The position numbers and the translations under genes are program-made. Below, piece after piece: positions 15,796 to 24,639 of a stretch of 64,000 nucleotides of DNA (its first letter is position 1; each line of letters opens with the position of its first letter). The notes below the pieces were generated by a model. The model made no database searches. It saw nothing but the letters and a program-made list of their open reading frames with translations, and was not told the origin of the DNA. Source of the DNA: Streptomyces reniochalinae (GTDB lineage: Bacteria; Actinomycetota; Actinomycetes; Streptomycetales; Streptomycetaceae); contig NZ_QOIM01000020.1 of NCBI RefSeq assembly GCF_003323735.1, positions 62,001 to 126,000 of the forward strand, given 5' to 3'.

Positions 15796-16915
15796 GGTGG
15801 TCGTGCGGGACGAGCGTGCACCGGGACCCCGGGGTGAGGGAGCCGGCCTCCCAGCTGGGCAGGTCGGCCTTGGCCTCGGCGCCGGATGCGGTGGTCAGGT
15901 GGAGGCGGGTGGTGCCGCCGAGGAACGTGGCGACGCGCACGGTCGCCGTCTCGCCGGGGCCCGCGCCCTCAGCAGTGACCGCCGCGCCCGGCTTCCCGGC
16001 CTCCTCGGCGCCGACCCGCAGGCTCTCGGGCCGCAGCAGGACCTCGACCGCGTGGCCGGCGTCCGGGCAGTCGCCGTGGACGGGCAGCCGCCGCCCCAGC
16101 ACCTCGACGGTGCCGTCCTCCCGCATGACGCCTGGTAGCCGGTTCATGGTGCCGACGAACTCGGCGACGAACGGCGTGGCGGGGCGCTCGTACAGTTCGC
16201 TGGGGGGCGCGCACTGCTCCAGGCGGCCGTCCTTCATCACGGCGACGCGGTCGGCCATCGACAGCGCCTCCTCCTGGTCGTGGGTGACGAAGACGGTGGT
16301 GATGCCCAGCTCCAGCTGGAGGCGGCGGATCTCCTCGCGCAGTTGGAGGCGCACCTTGGCGTCGAGTGCGGACAGCGGCTCGTCCAGCAGCAGGACGCGG
16401 GGCCGGATGGCCAGTGCGCGGGCGAGGGCGACGCGCTGCTGCTGGCCGCCGGAGAGCTGGTGCGGATAGTGCTTGTCGCGTCCCGGCAGCCCGACGAGTT
16501 CCAGCAGTTCGGCGGCGCGCTCGGCGCGCTCCGCCTTGGGGGCCTTGCGGACGCGCAGCCCGTAGGCGACGTTCTCTGCGGCCGTCATGTTGGGGAAGAG
16601 GCTGTAGGACTGGAAGACCATGCCGATGTCGCGCCGGTTGGCGGGGGTGGCGGTGACGTCCTCGCCGCCCATCAGGAGTTCTCCCGCGTCGGCGGTCTCG
16701 AAGCCGGCGATGATGCGCAGTGCGGTGGTCTTGCCGCAGCCGGAGGGGCCGAGGAGGGCGACGAGTTCGCCGGGGGCGATGTCCAGGTCGAGTCCGTCGA
16801 GCGCCGTGGTGCTGCCGAAGGCGCGGCGCAGCCCGCCCAGCCGCAGGCCGACGCCGCCGGAGCGGGTCTCGGCGGCCGGCGGGCTCTTGTGCGCGGTCGT
16901 GGCGGTGGTGGTCAT
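15740..16915 (-). CDS. ABC importer ATP-binding protein
   Basis: 391 residues, PotA/FbpC-like size. Walker A is GPSGCGKT, the Q-loop is in MVFQSYSLFP, the signature is LSGGQQQR, Walker B is VLLLDEP, and the switch His is in FVTHDQEEA. The C-terminal 130 residues form a TOBE-type regulatory domain. It would energise the two permeases encoded upstream. Its ATG overlaps the previous gene's stop as ATGA, so all genes from 19855 to here form one operon. Relatives transport polyamines, ferric iron, thiamine or 2-aminoethylphosphonate; phosphonate or organophosphate is favoured only by context. Confidence 0.93.
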   Translation of the reverse strand: MTTTATTAHKSPPAAETRSGGVGLRLGGLRRAFGSTTALDGLDLDIAPGELVALLGPSGCGKTTALRIIAGFETADAGELLMGGEDVTATPANRRDIGMVFQSYSLFPNMTAAENVAYGLRVRKAPKAERAERAAELLELVGLPGRDKHYPHQLSGGQQQRVALARALAIRPRVLLLDEPLSALDAKVRLQLREEIRRLQLELGITTVFVTHDQEEALSMADRVAVMKDGRLEQCAPPSELYERPATPFVAEFVGTMNRLPGVMREDGTVEVLGRRLPVHGDCPDAGHAVEVLLRPESLRVGAEEAGKPGAAVTAEGAGPGETATVRVATFLGGTTRLHLTTASGAEAKADLPSWEAGSLTPGSRCTLVPHDHPVLVERTAWPPAPVQETA

Positions 16916-17775
16916 GCGGTGGTCTTCCTCCCCTTACGGGCCCGCCCGCCGGCGAGGTTGGTGAGCAGGAGCAGCAGGCCCCAGGTGATGAGCAGGCTGA
17001 GCATGGCGGCGGCGACGGAGAGCTGGGCCTCGTACTCGCCGACGTGGACCATCCATACGGAGAACGGCTCGAATCCGAGCACCGTGGCGACGGTGTACTC
17101 GCCCAGCACCATGGCCAGGCTGAGGACGGCGCCGCTGACGAGCGCGGGCCGCAGGTTGGGCACGACGACCCGCCGCAGGGTGGCGAGGCGGGAGGCGCCG
17201 AGGCTGCGTGAGGCCTCCACGAGGGTGGCCAGGTCCACGGCGCGCAGCCCCGCGTCCAGCGAGCGGTAGAGGAACGGCAGCGACATGACGGTGTAGACGA
17301 GGACGAGCACCAGCGGGAAGTTCTTGTTCACCAGCACCTGGAAGGTGCCCCACAGTGGCGTGTCGGCCAGGTCCTGCTGCCAGGACAAGACGGTGCTGAC
17401 ACCGGCGACCAGGGCGACGGGCGGCACGATGAGCGGCACCATGCACAGCACTTCGACGACCCGCCGCAGCTTGGGCAGCCGCAGGGTGACGACGACCATG
17501 GTGGGCACCATCAGCAGCAGTCCGAGGGCGACGGTGGCCAGGCCCAGCCGCAGGGAGAGGCCGAGGCTGGTGGCCATGCCGTCGTCGCCGAGGCCCTTGG
17601 TGTAGGCGTCGAGGGTGACGCCCTTGGCGGGGTCGTCGACGGTGAACCAGAGCGAGGCGGCGACGGGGACGAGGAAGTAGAGCCCGGCAAGCAGCAGTAC
17701 CAGGGCGCTGCCGTACGGACGTTTCCTGCGCGCGGGGCGTGCGCGGCGCGCGGGGGTCACGGTCAGCCCAGCCAT
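16912..17775 (-). CDS. ABC transporter permease 2
   Basis: 287 residues with about six membrane helices (ALVLLLAGLYFLVPVAASLWF, VVEVLCMVPLIVPPVALVAGV and others). The cytoplasmic coupling motif EASRSLGASRLATLRRVVVPNLRP is the usual EAA loop that contacts the ATPase. It belongs to the PotC/PhnV-like permease class. Its start at ATG 17775 overlaps the preceding permease gene by 13 nt, and its stop overlaps the ATPase start by 4 nt. Confidence 0.92.
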   Translation of the reverse strand: MAGLTVTPARRARPARRKRPYGSALVLLLAGLYFLVPVAASLWFTVDDPAKGVTLDAYTKGLGDDGMATSLGLSLRLGLATVALGLLLMVPTMVVVTLRLPKLRRVVEVLCMVPLIVPPVALVAGVSTVLSWQQDLADTPLWGTFQVLVNKNFPLVLVLVYTVMSLPFLYRSLDAGLRAVDLATLVEASRSLGASRLATLRRVVVPNLRPALVSGAVLSLAMVLGEYTVATVLGFEPFSVWMVHVGEYEAQLSVAAAMLSLLITWGLLLLLTNLAGGRARKGRKTTA

Positions 17776-18692
17776 CGGTTGCTCCGTCGTTGCAGCGGGA
17801 TCTGTACGGCCATGACGAGCAGCGCGATGACCACCATGTTGAGGCTCATGGCGAGGGCGAGGTTCTCCTGGCCGACGAGGACGTTGCCCGAGAGGGCGTT
17901 GGCGATCTGAATGGTGATCAGCGGTACCGAACTGCCGGTCATGACGGCGGCGGTGGCGTGCGAGGCGAAGGCGGTGCCGAACATCAAGACGGCGCCGCCC
18001 AGCAGCGAGGGCATCAGCACGGGCAGCCCCACGTGGCGCCAGAACTGGGCGCGGGTGGCGCCGCAGGAGGCGGCGGCCTCCCGCCACTGTGCGCGCACGC
18101 CGTCCAGCGCGGGCAGGATGGTGACGATCATCAGCGGCACCATGAAGTACAGGTAGGCGAGCACCAGTCCGGCGAACGTGTAGAGGCTGAAGCCGGTCGC
18201 CTTCAGGTGCAGCAGCCGCGTCACGGTGCCGGTGGTGCCGAGCGTGGCGATGAAGGCGAAGGCGAGCGGGGCGCCGCTGAAGTTGGCGAAGACGCCGGAA
18301 GCGGAGACGACGGCCTTGCGCAGCGCGCTGCGGCGCGACGCCAGCACGGCCTGGGCGATGACGGTGCCCAGCACGGTGGCCACCACGGCGCTGAGCAGGG
18401 AGAGTTTGACGCTGCCCGCGAGCCCGGTGGCGTACGCGCCGGACAGGGAGGTGCGCACGTTCTCCAGGCTGTGGTGGCTCGCGCCGGTGTCGGGGTCGAT
18501 GACGGTGAACGCGTTGTAGGCCAGGGTGCAGGCCGGGAGGCCGAAGCAGACGGCCATGAAGGCGAAGAACGGCACGACGGCGGGCCAGCGCCACCGGCGG
18601 ACGGCCGCGCCGCGCCGGCGTGCCGGGCGCGGGGCCGCCGGTGGTGCCGGCTCCTCGCTCGTGCGGGTGGGGGTGGGGGTCGTCACAGCCAT
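17763..18692 (-). CDS. ABC transporter permease 1
   Basis: 309 residues. After a Pro/Arg-rich cytoplasmic N-terminus come about six membrane helices (VVPFFAFMAVCFGLPACTLAYNAF, LVLAYLYFMVPLMIVTILPAL, LNMVVIALLVMAVQIPL). The EAA loop reads WREAAASCGATRAQFWRHVGLPVLMP. It pairs with permease 2 as a heterodimer. Its ATG overlaps the stop of the binding-protein gene by one base (TGATG), so it is translationally coupled. Confidence 0.92.
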   Translation of the reverse strand: MAVTTPTPTRTSEEPAPPAAPRPARRRGAAVRRWRWPAVVPFFAFMAVCFGLPACTLAYNAFTVIDPDTGASHHSLENVRTSLSGAYATGLAGSVKLSLLSAVVATVLGTVIAQAVLASRRSALRKAVVSASGVFANFSGAPLAFAFIATLGTTGTVTRLLHLKATGFSLYTFAGLVLAYLYFMVPLMIVTILPALDGVRAQWREAAASCGATRAQFWRHVGLPVLMPSLLGGAVLMFGTAFASHATAAVMTGSSVPLITIQIANALSGNVLVGQENLALAMSLNMVVIALLVMAVQIPLQRRSNRWLG

Positions 18693-19855
18693 CAGCTGAC
18701 CGCCGCGCCCCAGCCCTGGCTGATGGTCTTCTGCGCCTCGGCCTCCTGCCCGGCGCTGGGGAACTTCGGCGTGCCGTCGACCTCGGGCAGCTTGGCCGCG
18801 GCCTTCTTGTCGGCGGTGCCGTCCTTCTCCATCTCCTCCAGCAGCGCGGGCCGCGAGAAGCCCTTGAGCCAGATGTTCTGGCCCTCGGGGCTGTAGAGGA
18901 ACTCCAGCCACAGCCGGGCCGCGGCCGGGTGGGGCGCGTACGTGTTGACGCCCTGGTTGTAGTACTGCGAGTACTGGCCGTCCTGGGGGACGTTCACCTT
19001 CCAGTCGACGCCCTTGGACTTCAGCTCGGCTCCGTAGCCCAGGTTGAGGTAGTCCCAGTCGATGGAGATGGGCGTCTCGCCCTTCTGGATGGTCGCCTTG
19101 GTGGACTCCACGGGCACGTAGTTGCCCGCCTTCTTGAGTCTCTTGAAGAAGTCGAGGCCGGGCTGGACGTCGTCGAAGCCGCCGCCGTTCGCGAGGGCCG
19201 CGGCGATGATCGCGGAGAACGCCGAGGAGGACTCGTTCGGGTTGCCGTTGAGGGCGACCTTGTTCTTGTACTGCGGCTTGAGCAGGTCCTCGAACGTCTT
19301 CGGGCACTCCTTGACGGCCTTGGCGTCGCAGCCGATGGAGATGTAGCCGCCGTAGTTGTTCATGTAGGAGGCGTCGGGCTGCTTCTGGGAGTCGGGTATG
19401 TCCGCCCAGCCCTTGACCTTGTAGGGCGTCAGCAGCTTCTTGGACTTGGCGGCCCGCATGAAGGAGGTGCCCAGGTCCAGGGCGTCGACGGCGCGGTCTT
19501 GGCCCTTGCGCTTGGCGGCGGCGTTCAACGCGCCCTGGCTGCTGCCGCCCGGGTCCTCGTTGTGCACCTCGATGCCGTACTTCTTCTCGAACGCCTTGAT
19601 CATCTCGCCGTAGTTGGCCCAGGTCGGCGCGAGGGCGTAGACGTTGAGCTCGCCCTCCTTCTTGGCCGCCTCCACCAGCTTGTCCATGCCGCCCAGGTCC
19701 GCGGCCGAGTGGGCCTTCGCCGCCTCGCTGTCGCCGCCCTGCGCCGGTGCCGAGCCGCATCCCGTGGCCACGGCGGAGAGGGTGACGGCCGCTGCCGCGG
19801 CAGCCAGCAGTCGGCTGCCACGGGGGCCTCGGCGGCTGTGATGGTGTGCCTTCAC
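18692..19855 (-). CDS. ABC transporter substrate-binding lipoprotein
   Basis: About 387 residues from GTG 19855. The signal peptide ends in a lipobox, VATGC. The mature protein has the extracellular solute-binding fold of the iron/polyamine/phosphonate class: LNVYALAPTWANYGEMIKAFEKKYGIEVH, NESSSAFSAIIAAAL and TYAPHPAAARLWLEFLYSPEGQNIWLKGFSRPA. A long GTG-start leader with GGGAG lies upstream. It is the first gene of the operon running to 15740 and possibly on to the sphingomyelinase. The ligand is not evident from sequence alone. Confidence 0.9.
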   Translation of the reverse strand: MKAHHHSRRGPRGSRLLAAAAAAVTLSAVATGCGSAPAQGGDSEAAKAHSAADLGGMDKLVEAAKKEGELNVYALAPTWANYGEMIKAFEKKYGIEVHNEDPGGSSQGALNAAAKRKGQDRAVDALDLGTSFMRAAKSKKLLTPYKVKGWADIPDSQKQPDASYMNNYGGYISIGCDAKAVKECPKTFEDLLKPQYKNKVALNGNPNESSSAFSAIIAAALANGGGFDDVQPGLDFFKRLKKAGNYVPVESTKATIQKGETPISIDWDYLNLGYGAELKSKGVDWKVNVPQDGQYSQYYNQGVNTYAPHPAAARLWLEFLYSPEGQNIWLKGFSRPALLEEMEKDGTADKKAAAKLPEVDGTPKFPSAGQEAEAQKTISQGWGAAVS

Positions 19856-19895
19856 GTCTCTTACTCCCGGGGTTCGCGCCCGCCACCTGTATGGA

Positions 19896-19924
19896 CAAGC
19901 TCGATTCATTGAGCTTGGGCAAGC
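19896..19924. promoter_or_regulatory. Overlapping inverted repeats in GntR/ABC divergent promoter
   Basis: caagctc (19896-19902) pairs with gagcttg (19911-19917), and gcttg-gg-caagc follows at 19913-19924. Both share an AAGCT/AGCTT core. They lie 41-69 bp upstream of the binding-protein start and are candidates for binding by the GntR regulator. Confidence 0.5.
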
Positions 19925-20151
19925 TAACAGCACCCACCCGGCGGCGCAAAGCCTGGGGCACCCTCAAACCCCCAGCTCAAAGCGTTATTTGCGAACAGGT
20001 TTAGCACCGCTGAACTGGGGTTATACGCATCTGCCACACCCGTGGACGTGCATGACGTTGCGCACAGGTGGCATGATCGGGCCAAGCCCGCGCACCAGCC
20101 CAAGACCTCGCACCACCGACGAGACCGCGCAGCACCACGAGGAGCCGCCCC

Positions 20152-20895
20152 ATGTCCGAGCCCCGGCGTCACGAGCGGATCGCCGACGAGTTGCGGCGCG
20201 CCATCGCCGACGGGCGCTATCCGGTCGGGGCCGCGCTCCCCTCCGAAGCCGAACTCGCCGCCGCGCACGACGCCTCACGCGGCACCGTGCGGCAGGCCGT
20301 CGCCGCGCTGCTCGCCGAAGGTCTCATCGGCTCCCGGCAGGGCGCGCGCCGCGTCGTGCTGTCCACCACGCCCAGCCAGAGCTTCACCGAACTGCGCAGC
20401 TTCGCCCAGTGGGCGCGCGCCGGCGGACGCACCGCGGGCGGCCGCGTCCTGGCCTCCTCCTGGGACGTCGCCCACACCGACGAGGCCGGCCTGCTCCAGG
20501 TACGGCACAAGGACCCCGTCCTGCGCGTGCTGCGGCTGCGCACCCTCGACTCCGAGCCGGTACTGCTGGAGCGCACCGTCTACGCCGAGTGGATCGGATC
20601 GGCCGTCGAGGCCCTGCCCGAGGACTGCGAATCGGTCACCCAGCGGCTCTACGACGACACCGGGCTCGTCTTCGCCCACGGCGAGCACCACCTCGACGCC
20701 GTCGCCGCCGGCACCGCCGACGCCGACCACCTGCGGCTGCGGCGGGGCAGCCCGCTGCTGCGCGTACGCCGGACGACCACCACCGCCGAAGGGCGCCCCG
20801 TGGAGACCTCGGACGACCGCTACCGCCCGGGATCCGTCGTCTTCACCGTCCGCAACTCCACCCAGACCAACCCGCTCGCGCGCACCCACGCCTGA
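20152..20895 (+). CDS. GntR/HutC family regulator with UTRA domain
   Basis: 247 residues. Residues 5-70 are a winged helix (RIADELRRAIADGRYPVGAALPSEAELAAAHDASRGTVRQAVAAL), followed by a UTRA ligand-binding domain (VLRVLRLRTLDSEPVLLERTVYAEW, RVRRTTTTAEGRPVETSDDRYRPGSVVFTV). It is divergent from the importer operon and probably represses it until a substrate or breakdown product binds. Regulators of this type control aminoethylphosphonate import in other bacteria (PhnR), which fits the neighbouring transporter and phosphatase. Confidence 0.92.
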   Translation: MSEPRRHERIADELRRAIADGRYPVGAALPSEAELAAAHDASRGTVRQAVAALLAEGLIGSRQGARRVVLSTTPSQSFTELRSFAQWARAGGRTAGGRVLASSWDVAHTDEAGLLQVRHKDPVLRVLRLRTLDSEPVLLERTVYAEWIGSAVEALPEDCESVTQRLYDDTGLVFAHGEHHLDAVAAGTADADHLRLRRGSPLLRVRRTTTTAEGRPVETSDDRYRPGSVVFTVRNSTQTNPLARTHA

Positions 20896-21035
20896 GCGCC
20901 CCGGGCCTCACGGCCCGCGCCGGTCCCCGCGCCGGTCCCGGCCCCCGAGGGCCGCGCCGGTCCCCGACCCTCGGGGGCCGGCGGGCCCGGAGGCCGATCC
21001 CGTCCGTCCCCTTCTCGGAGAAGTGCGAGCACGCA

Positions 21036-21710
21036 TTGCCCACCACCCTCACGCCCGCCGCCCTGCCTGCCGCCCTCCTGTGCGACATGGACGGCACCCT
21101 CGTCGACACGGAACGCGACTGGCTCGCCGCCCTGGCCGACCTGCTGGCCGCACACGGCGCCGCCGCCGACGAGGCCGCGCTGGCGCCCTTCGCCGGGCTC
21201 CCGCTCGACGGAGCGGCCACCCTGGTCGCCCAGCGCACCGAACTGCCGGCCGAGGCCGCCGAGGCCCAGCTCGGCGAGACCTTCACGGCGCGGGTGCGCG
21301 CCGGAGTGACGGTGCAGCCGGGCGCCCTGCGCCTGCTCGACAGCGCCCGCGCCCTGGGCGTGCCTGTGGCACTTGTCACGGCCTCCGAACGCGTGATCGC
21401 CGATCTCGTGCTGGACACGCTGGGGCCGCACCGCTTCACCTGCTCGGTGGCGCACGGGGAGACCGAACGGGGTAAACCCCACCCCGACCCCTACCTCGCC
21501 GCCGCGCGGCTCCTGCGGGTGGCTCCAGAGACCTGTCTGGCCGTCGAGGACACGCCCACGGGGGCCGCGTCGGCGCGGGCCGCGGGGTGCCGGGTGGTGG
21601 CCGTCCCCACGGTCGACGGCATCCCCTCCGGGGCCGGCACCCTCCTGGTCCGGTCCCTCGAAGAGGTGGATCTCACCCGGCTCCCTTTCCCCGCGCCCCT
21701 TTTGCCCTAG
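21036..21710 (+). CDS. HAD-superfamily phosphatase (subfamily IA)
   Basis: About 224 residues. Motif I is LLCDMDGTLVD with the nucleophilic Asp, motif II is in LVTASER, the Lys of motif III is in GKPHPDPY, and motif IV is in CLAVEDTPTGAASARAAG. Such enzymes hydrolyse small phosphate esters or, in phosphonatase, a C-P bond. No in-frame ATG precedes motif I; the best start is TTG 21036 with GGAGAAG 12-18 nt upstream. It follows the GntR gene by 140 bp on the same strand, so it may complete the uptake locus by releasing phosphate in the cytoplasm. Confidence 0.87.
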   Translation: MPTTLTPAALPAALLCDMDGTLVDTERDWLAALADLLAAHGAAADEAALAPFAGLPLDGAATLVAQRTELPAEAAEAQLGETFTARVRAGVTVQPGALRLLDSARALGVPVALVTASERVIADLVLDTLGPHRFTCSVAHGETERGKPHPDPYLAAARLLRVAPETCLAVEDTPTGAASARAAGCRVVAVPTVDGIPSGAGTLLVRSLEEVDLTRLPFPAPLLP

Positions 21711-21728
21711 CCAGCCGGGCCCAAGAGA

Positions 21729-21920
21729 GTGCCGTTGGGCCTTGCGGCCGGCTGTGGGCTGCGTTGTGGCTGGCCCCACAGTTCCCCGCGCCCCTGCCGG
21801 GCGCGGCCCCGACTCCCCCGGATCCGACCAGGACCACGGGGAGTGCCACCGGGCCCCGCAGGCCCGCTGCGGGGGCGTTGTGGCCGGGCGCGCAGTTCCC
21901 CGCGCCCCTGGGGCGCGCGC
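21729..21920. repeat. Two copies of a dispersed ~70-bp intergenic element
   Basis: Degenerate direct repeats begin at 21729 and 21843 with gtgcc...gggcc and each ends in cagttccccgcgcccctg plus a short GC hairpin. A third copy lies at 37780-37857. Elements ending in agttccccgcgcccct are familiar in intergenic regions of Streptomyces genomes. Confidence 0.7.
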
Positions 21921-21949
21921 GGTGGACGCGAGGGTGCGGGCATGCGAAA

Positions 21950-21977
21950 GGGCGGCCTCCCAAAGGGGAGGCCGCCC
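21950..21977 (-). terminator. Terminator hairpin after hup
   Basis: A perfect 12-bp inverted repeat, gggcggcctccc / gggaggccgccc, with loop aaag, ending 13 bp after the hup stop codon. Confidence 0.85.
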
Positions 21978-21990
21978 GGGGTGCTGAGGG

Positions 21991-22272
21991 TTACTTGCCC
22001 TTCGCAGCTTCCTTGAGCTTGGAGCCCGCCGACACCTTGACGCTGTACCCGGCCGGGATCTCGATCGGGTCACCGGTCTGCGGGTTGCGCGCGGTGCGCG
22101 CAGCCCGGTGGGTGCGCTCGAAGGTGAGGAAGCCGGGGATGGTGACCTTCTCGTCGCCCTTGGCGACGACCTCGCCGACGGTCTCGGCGAATGCCGACAG
22201 GATCGCGTCGGCGTCCTTACGGGTCACCTCGGCCCGCTCGGACAGAGCGGCCACCAGCTCACTGCGGTTCAT
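21991..22272 (-). CDS. hupA: HU family DNA-binding protein
   Basis: 93 residues (MNRSELVAALSERAEVTRKDADAILSAF...), the length of the short HupA form of Streptomyces rather than the Lys-tailed HupS. The beta-arm segment ARTARNPQTGDPIEIPAG holds the Asn-Pro that intercalates at DNA bends. It compacts the nucleoid as a dimer. GGGAG precedes ATG 22272, and a strong hairpin follows the gene. Its order next to malic enzyme is conserved in Streptomyces. Confidence 0.95.
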   Translation of the reverse strand: MNRSELVAALSERAEVTRKDADAILSAFAETVGEVVAKGDEKVTIPGFLTFERTHRAARTARNPQTGDPIEIPAGYSVKVSAGSKLKEAAKGK

Positions 22273-22632
22273 AATTCGTACTCCCGTGTTCTTCTTGCCG
22301 ATGAGGCGTGCCACGCGGCAGAGCCGCATTTCGGACCAAGCGAAGCCGATGCTGCCAGGGCCCTACGACAGTCTCCGGACCCGGGTCCGCCTTCGGGCCC
22401 GCGCGCCCCGTGGGGTATCCCCCCGGACGACGTCCTCGGCGGGGTTACCCCCTCGGACAAGTCCTTGGGGATGCATCCTGCCCCTACCTGCGGCGGGAAA
22501 GCCAATCCGATGTCTTCCGGACGTCTCCGGTTGCGGCCACCCTAGAGGGCCGCCCGGGTGAACCTTCCCCCGACGCGCCGGGCCGGGGGCTCGGGAGAAC
22601 CCCCGGCTGAGCAGGGCGGGATTCCGGCCGGG

Positions 22633-24078
22633 TCAGGGCTGGGTGGGCGTGGCCCTGGCCGGTTCGCTCAGGGCGCTCTTTCCGGTGGCCTGCACGGCCT
22701 CGCGGACCGCTCCTGCGACCGCGCCGGAGACCTTCTCGTTGAAGACGCTGGGGATGATGTAGTTGGGGTTCAGCTCGTCCTCGCCGACGACGTCGGCGAG
22801 CGCGCGGGCCGCGGCCAGCATCATGGTGTCGGTCACGGTGCGCGACTGCGCGTCGAGCAGGCCGCGGAAGACGCCGGGGAAGACCAGCACGTTGTTGATC
22901 TGGTTGGGGAAGTCGGAGCGGCCCGTCGCCACGACCGCGGCGGACTCGCGGGCCGCCGCGGGGTCGACCTCCGGGTCGGGGTTGGCGAGCGCGAAGACGA
23001 TGGCGCCGTCGGCCATCTTCGCCACGTCGTCGCCGTCGAGCACGTTCGGGGCCGAGACGCCGATGAAGACGTCGGCGCCGACCACGACCTCCTTGAGGGT
23101 GCCGGTGTGGCCCTCGGGGTTGGTGTTGTCGGCGACCCACCGCATCGGCGAGTTCTCGTCGGCGTCGGCGACGTCCTTGCGGCCCGCGTGCACGACGCCG
23201 TGGATGTCGGCGACGACGGCGTGCTTGACGCCCGCCTCCAGCAGGAGCTTCAAGATGGCCGTGCCGGCGGCGCCCGCGCCCGACATCACCACGCGGATGT
23301 CCTCGATCCGCTTGCCGACCACGCGCAGCGCGTTGTAGAGCGAGGCGAGGACGACGATGGCGGTGCCGTGCTGGTCGTCGTGGAAGACGGGGATGTCGAC
23401 GGCCTCGCGCAGCCGCGCCTCGATCTCGAAGCAGCGGGGTGCGGAGATGTCCTCCAGGTTGATGCCGGCGAAGCCGGGTGCCAGGGCCTTGACGATCTCC
23501 ACGATGGCGTCGGTGTCCTGGGTGTCCAGGCAGATCGGCCAGGCGTCGATGCCGGCGAAGCGCTTGAAGAGTGCCGCCTTGCCCTCCATGACGGGGAGCG
23601 CGGCCTTGGGGCCGATGTTGCCCAGGCCCAGCACGGCGGAGCCGTCGGTGACGACGGCGACGCTGTTGCGCTTGATCGTCAGGCGCCGGGCGTCCTCGGG
23701 GTGCTCGGCGATCTGGGTGCAGACGCGCGCCACGCCGGGCGTGTAGATCATGGACAGGTCGTCACGGTTGCGAATCGGATGCTTGGACGACATCTCGATC
23801 TTGCCGCCGAGGTGCATCAGGAAGGTGCGGTCGGAGACCTTGCCGAGTGTGACGCCCTCGATGGAGCGGAGCTCGGCCACGATCTCGTCGGCATGCGCCG
23901 TCGAGCTCGCGGCGATCGTCACGTCGATCCGGAGCCGCTCGTGGCCCGAGGCGGTGACGTCGAGGCCGGTGACCGAGCCGCCGGACGACTCCACGACCGT
24001 GGTGAGCTGACTGACCGCCGTCCCGCCTGCGGGGACCTCCAGGCGGACCGTCATCGAGTAGGAGACGCTTGGCGCCAT
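22633..24078 (-). CDS. NAD(P)-dependent malic enzyme with ACT domain
   Basis: 481 residues from ATG 24078. It decarboxylates malate to pyruvate, linking the TCA cycle with anabolism. Residues 5-80 form an ACT-like N-terminal domain (VSYSMTVRLEVPAGGTAVSQL). The catalytic domain follows: SMIYTPGVARVC with the catalytic Tyr, GLGNIGPKAALPVMEGKAALFK with the catalytic Lys, CFEIEARLREAVDIPVFHDDQHGTA with metal ligands, and the cofactor loop SGAGAAGTAILKLL. Streptomyces has NAD- and NADP-type malic enzymes; which one this is cannot be settled by eye, though the neighbourhood is that of the NAD-type gene. Confidence 0.94.
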   Translation of the reverse strand: MAPSVSYSMTVRLEVPAGGTAVSQLTTVVESSGGSVTGLDVTASGHERLRIDVTIAASSTAHADEIVAELRSIEGVTLGKVSDRTFLMHLGGKIEMSSKHPIRNRDDLSMIYTPGVARVCTQIAEHPEDARRLTIKRNSVAVVTDGSAVLGLGNIGPKAALPVMEGKAALFKRFAGIDAWPICLDTQDTDAIVEIVKALAPGFAGINLEDISAPRCFEIEARLREAVDIPVFHDDQHGTAIVVLASLYNALRVVGKRIEDIRVVMSGAGAAGTAILKLLLEAGVKHAVVADIHGVVHAGRKDVADADENSPMRWVADNTNPEGHTGTLKEVVVGADVFIGVSAPNVLDGDDVAKMADGAIVFALANPDPEVDPAAARESAAVVATGRSDFPNQINNVLVFPGVFRGLLDAQSRTVTDTMMLAAARALADVVGEDELNPNYIIPSVFNEKVSGAVAGAVREAVQATGKSALSEPARATPTQP

Positions 24079-24301
24079 TGCCGACTTCCCTCTGCTTTCC
24101 CTTGTCACGTTGTGCACGTGCGCGCCCCGACTCCGCCGCGTTTTTTACGGCCAGCGGCGCGGCACGTCAACAGATATTCCCACCTACCCCCCGGTACGCG
24201 GTAACGCGTCCCTGGTTTCGGAAATCGTATTCCACCATACGAGAGGCTGTCACCCCCCGCAGGGCCCCCACTCCTTCGCAGGAAAAACGCCATCAATCTC
24301 C

Positions 24302-24328
24302 CTGAAACAGACAGAATCCGCCTAAGAT
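24302..24328 (+). promoter_or_regulatory. Possible promoter of the cold-shock gene
   Basis: ctgaaa (24302-24307) and taagat (24323-24328) are separated by 15 nt. The -10-like hexamer is good; the spacing is short. The transcript would have a leader of about 35 nt. Confidence 0.3.
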
Positions 24329-24370
24329 CGGCCCGCACACTGCCTCTGCACTTCATGGGAGACCCGCAAC

Positions 24371-24577
24371 ATGGCTCAGGGCACGGTCAAGTGGTTCAAC
24401 GCCGAGAAGGGATACGGCTTCATCGCTCAGGAGAGCGGCGGACCGGACGTCTTCGTGCACTACAGCTCGATCGACAGCGAGGGTTACCGGAGTCTCGAAG
24501 ACTCCCAGCGCGTCGAGTTCGAGATCACCCAGGGCCGCAAGGGGCCCCAGGCCGACGGGGTCCGCGTCGTCGGCTGA
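24371..24577 (+). CDS. Cold-shock domain protein
   Basis: 68 residues, a single OB-fold cold-shock domain. RNP1 is KGYGFI and RNP2 is DVFVHY; the start [14 protein letters not shown] is typical. It binds single-stranded nucleic acid and acts as an RNA chaperone or antiterminator. GGGAGA lies 9 nt upstream. Streptomyces has several such paralogues and this one cannot be given a specific name. An 18-bp terminator hairpin follows. Confidence 0.96.
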   Translation: MAQGTVKWFNAEKGYGFIAQESGGPDVFVHYSSIDSEGYRSLEDSQRVEFEITQGRKGPQADGVRVVG

Positions 24578-24599
24578 CGCCGAGCAGACCCCCGCACGA

Positions 24600-24639
24600 C
24601 GAGAGGGCTCCCGCCGTGGTGACGGCGGGAGCCCTCTCG
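24600..24639 (+). terminator. Terminator of the cold-shock gene
   Basis: An 18-bp perfect inverted repeat with loop ggtg, 22 bp after the stop codon. Confidence 0.92.

Noticed and set aside
17739..18896. Plus-strand 385-residue frame over the permease genes
   Set aside because: It is Gly/His/Asp-rich antisense text with no homology signature; the minus strand has the permease helices and overlapping starts.
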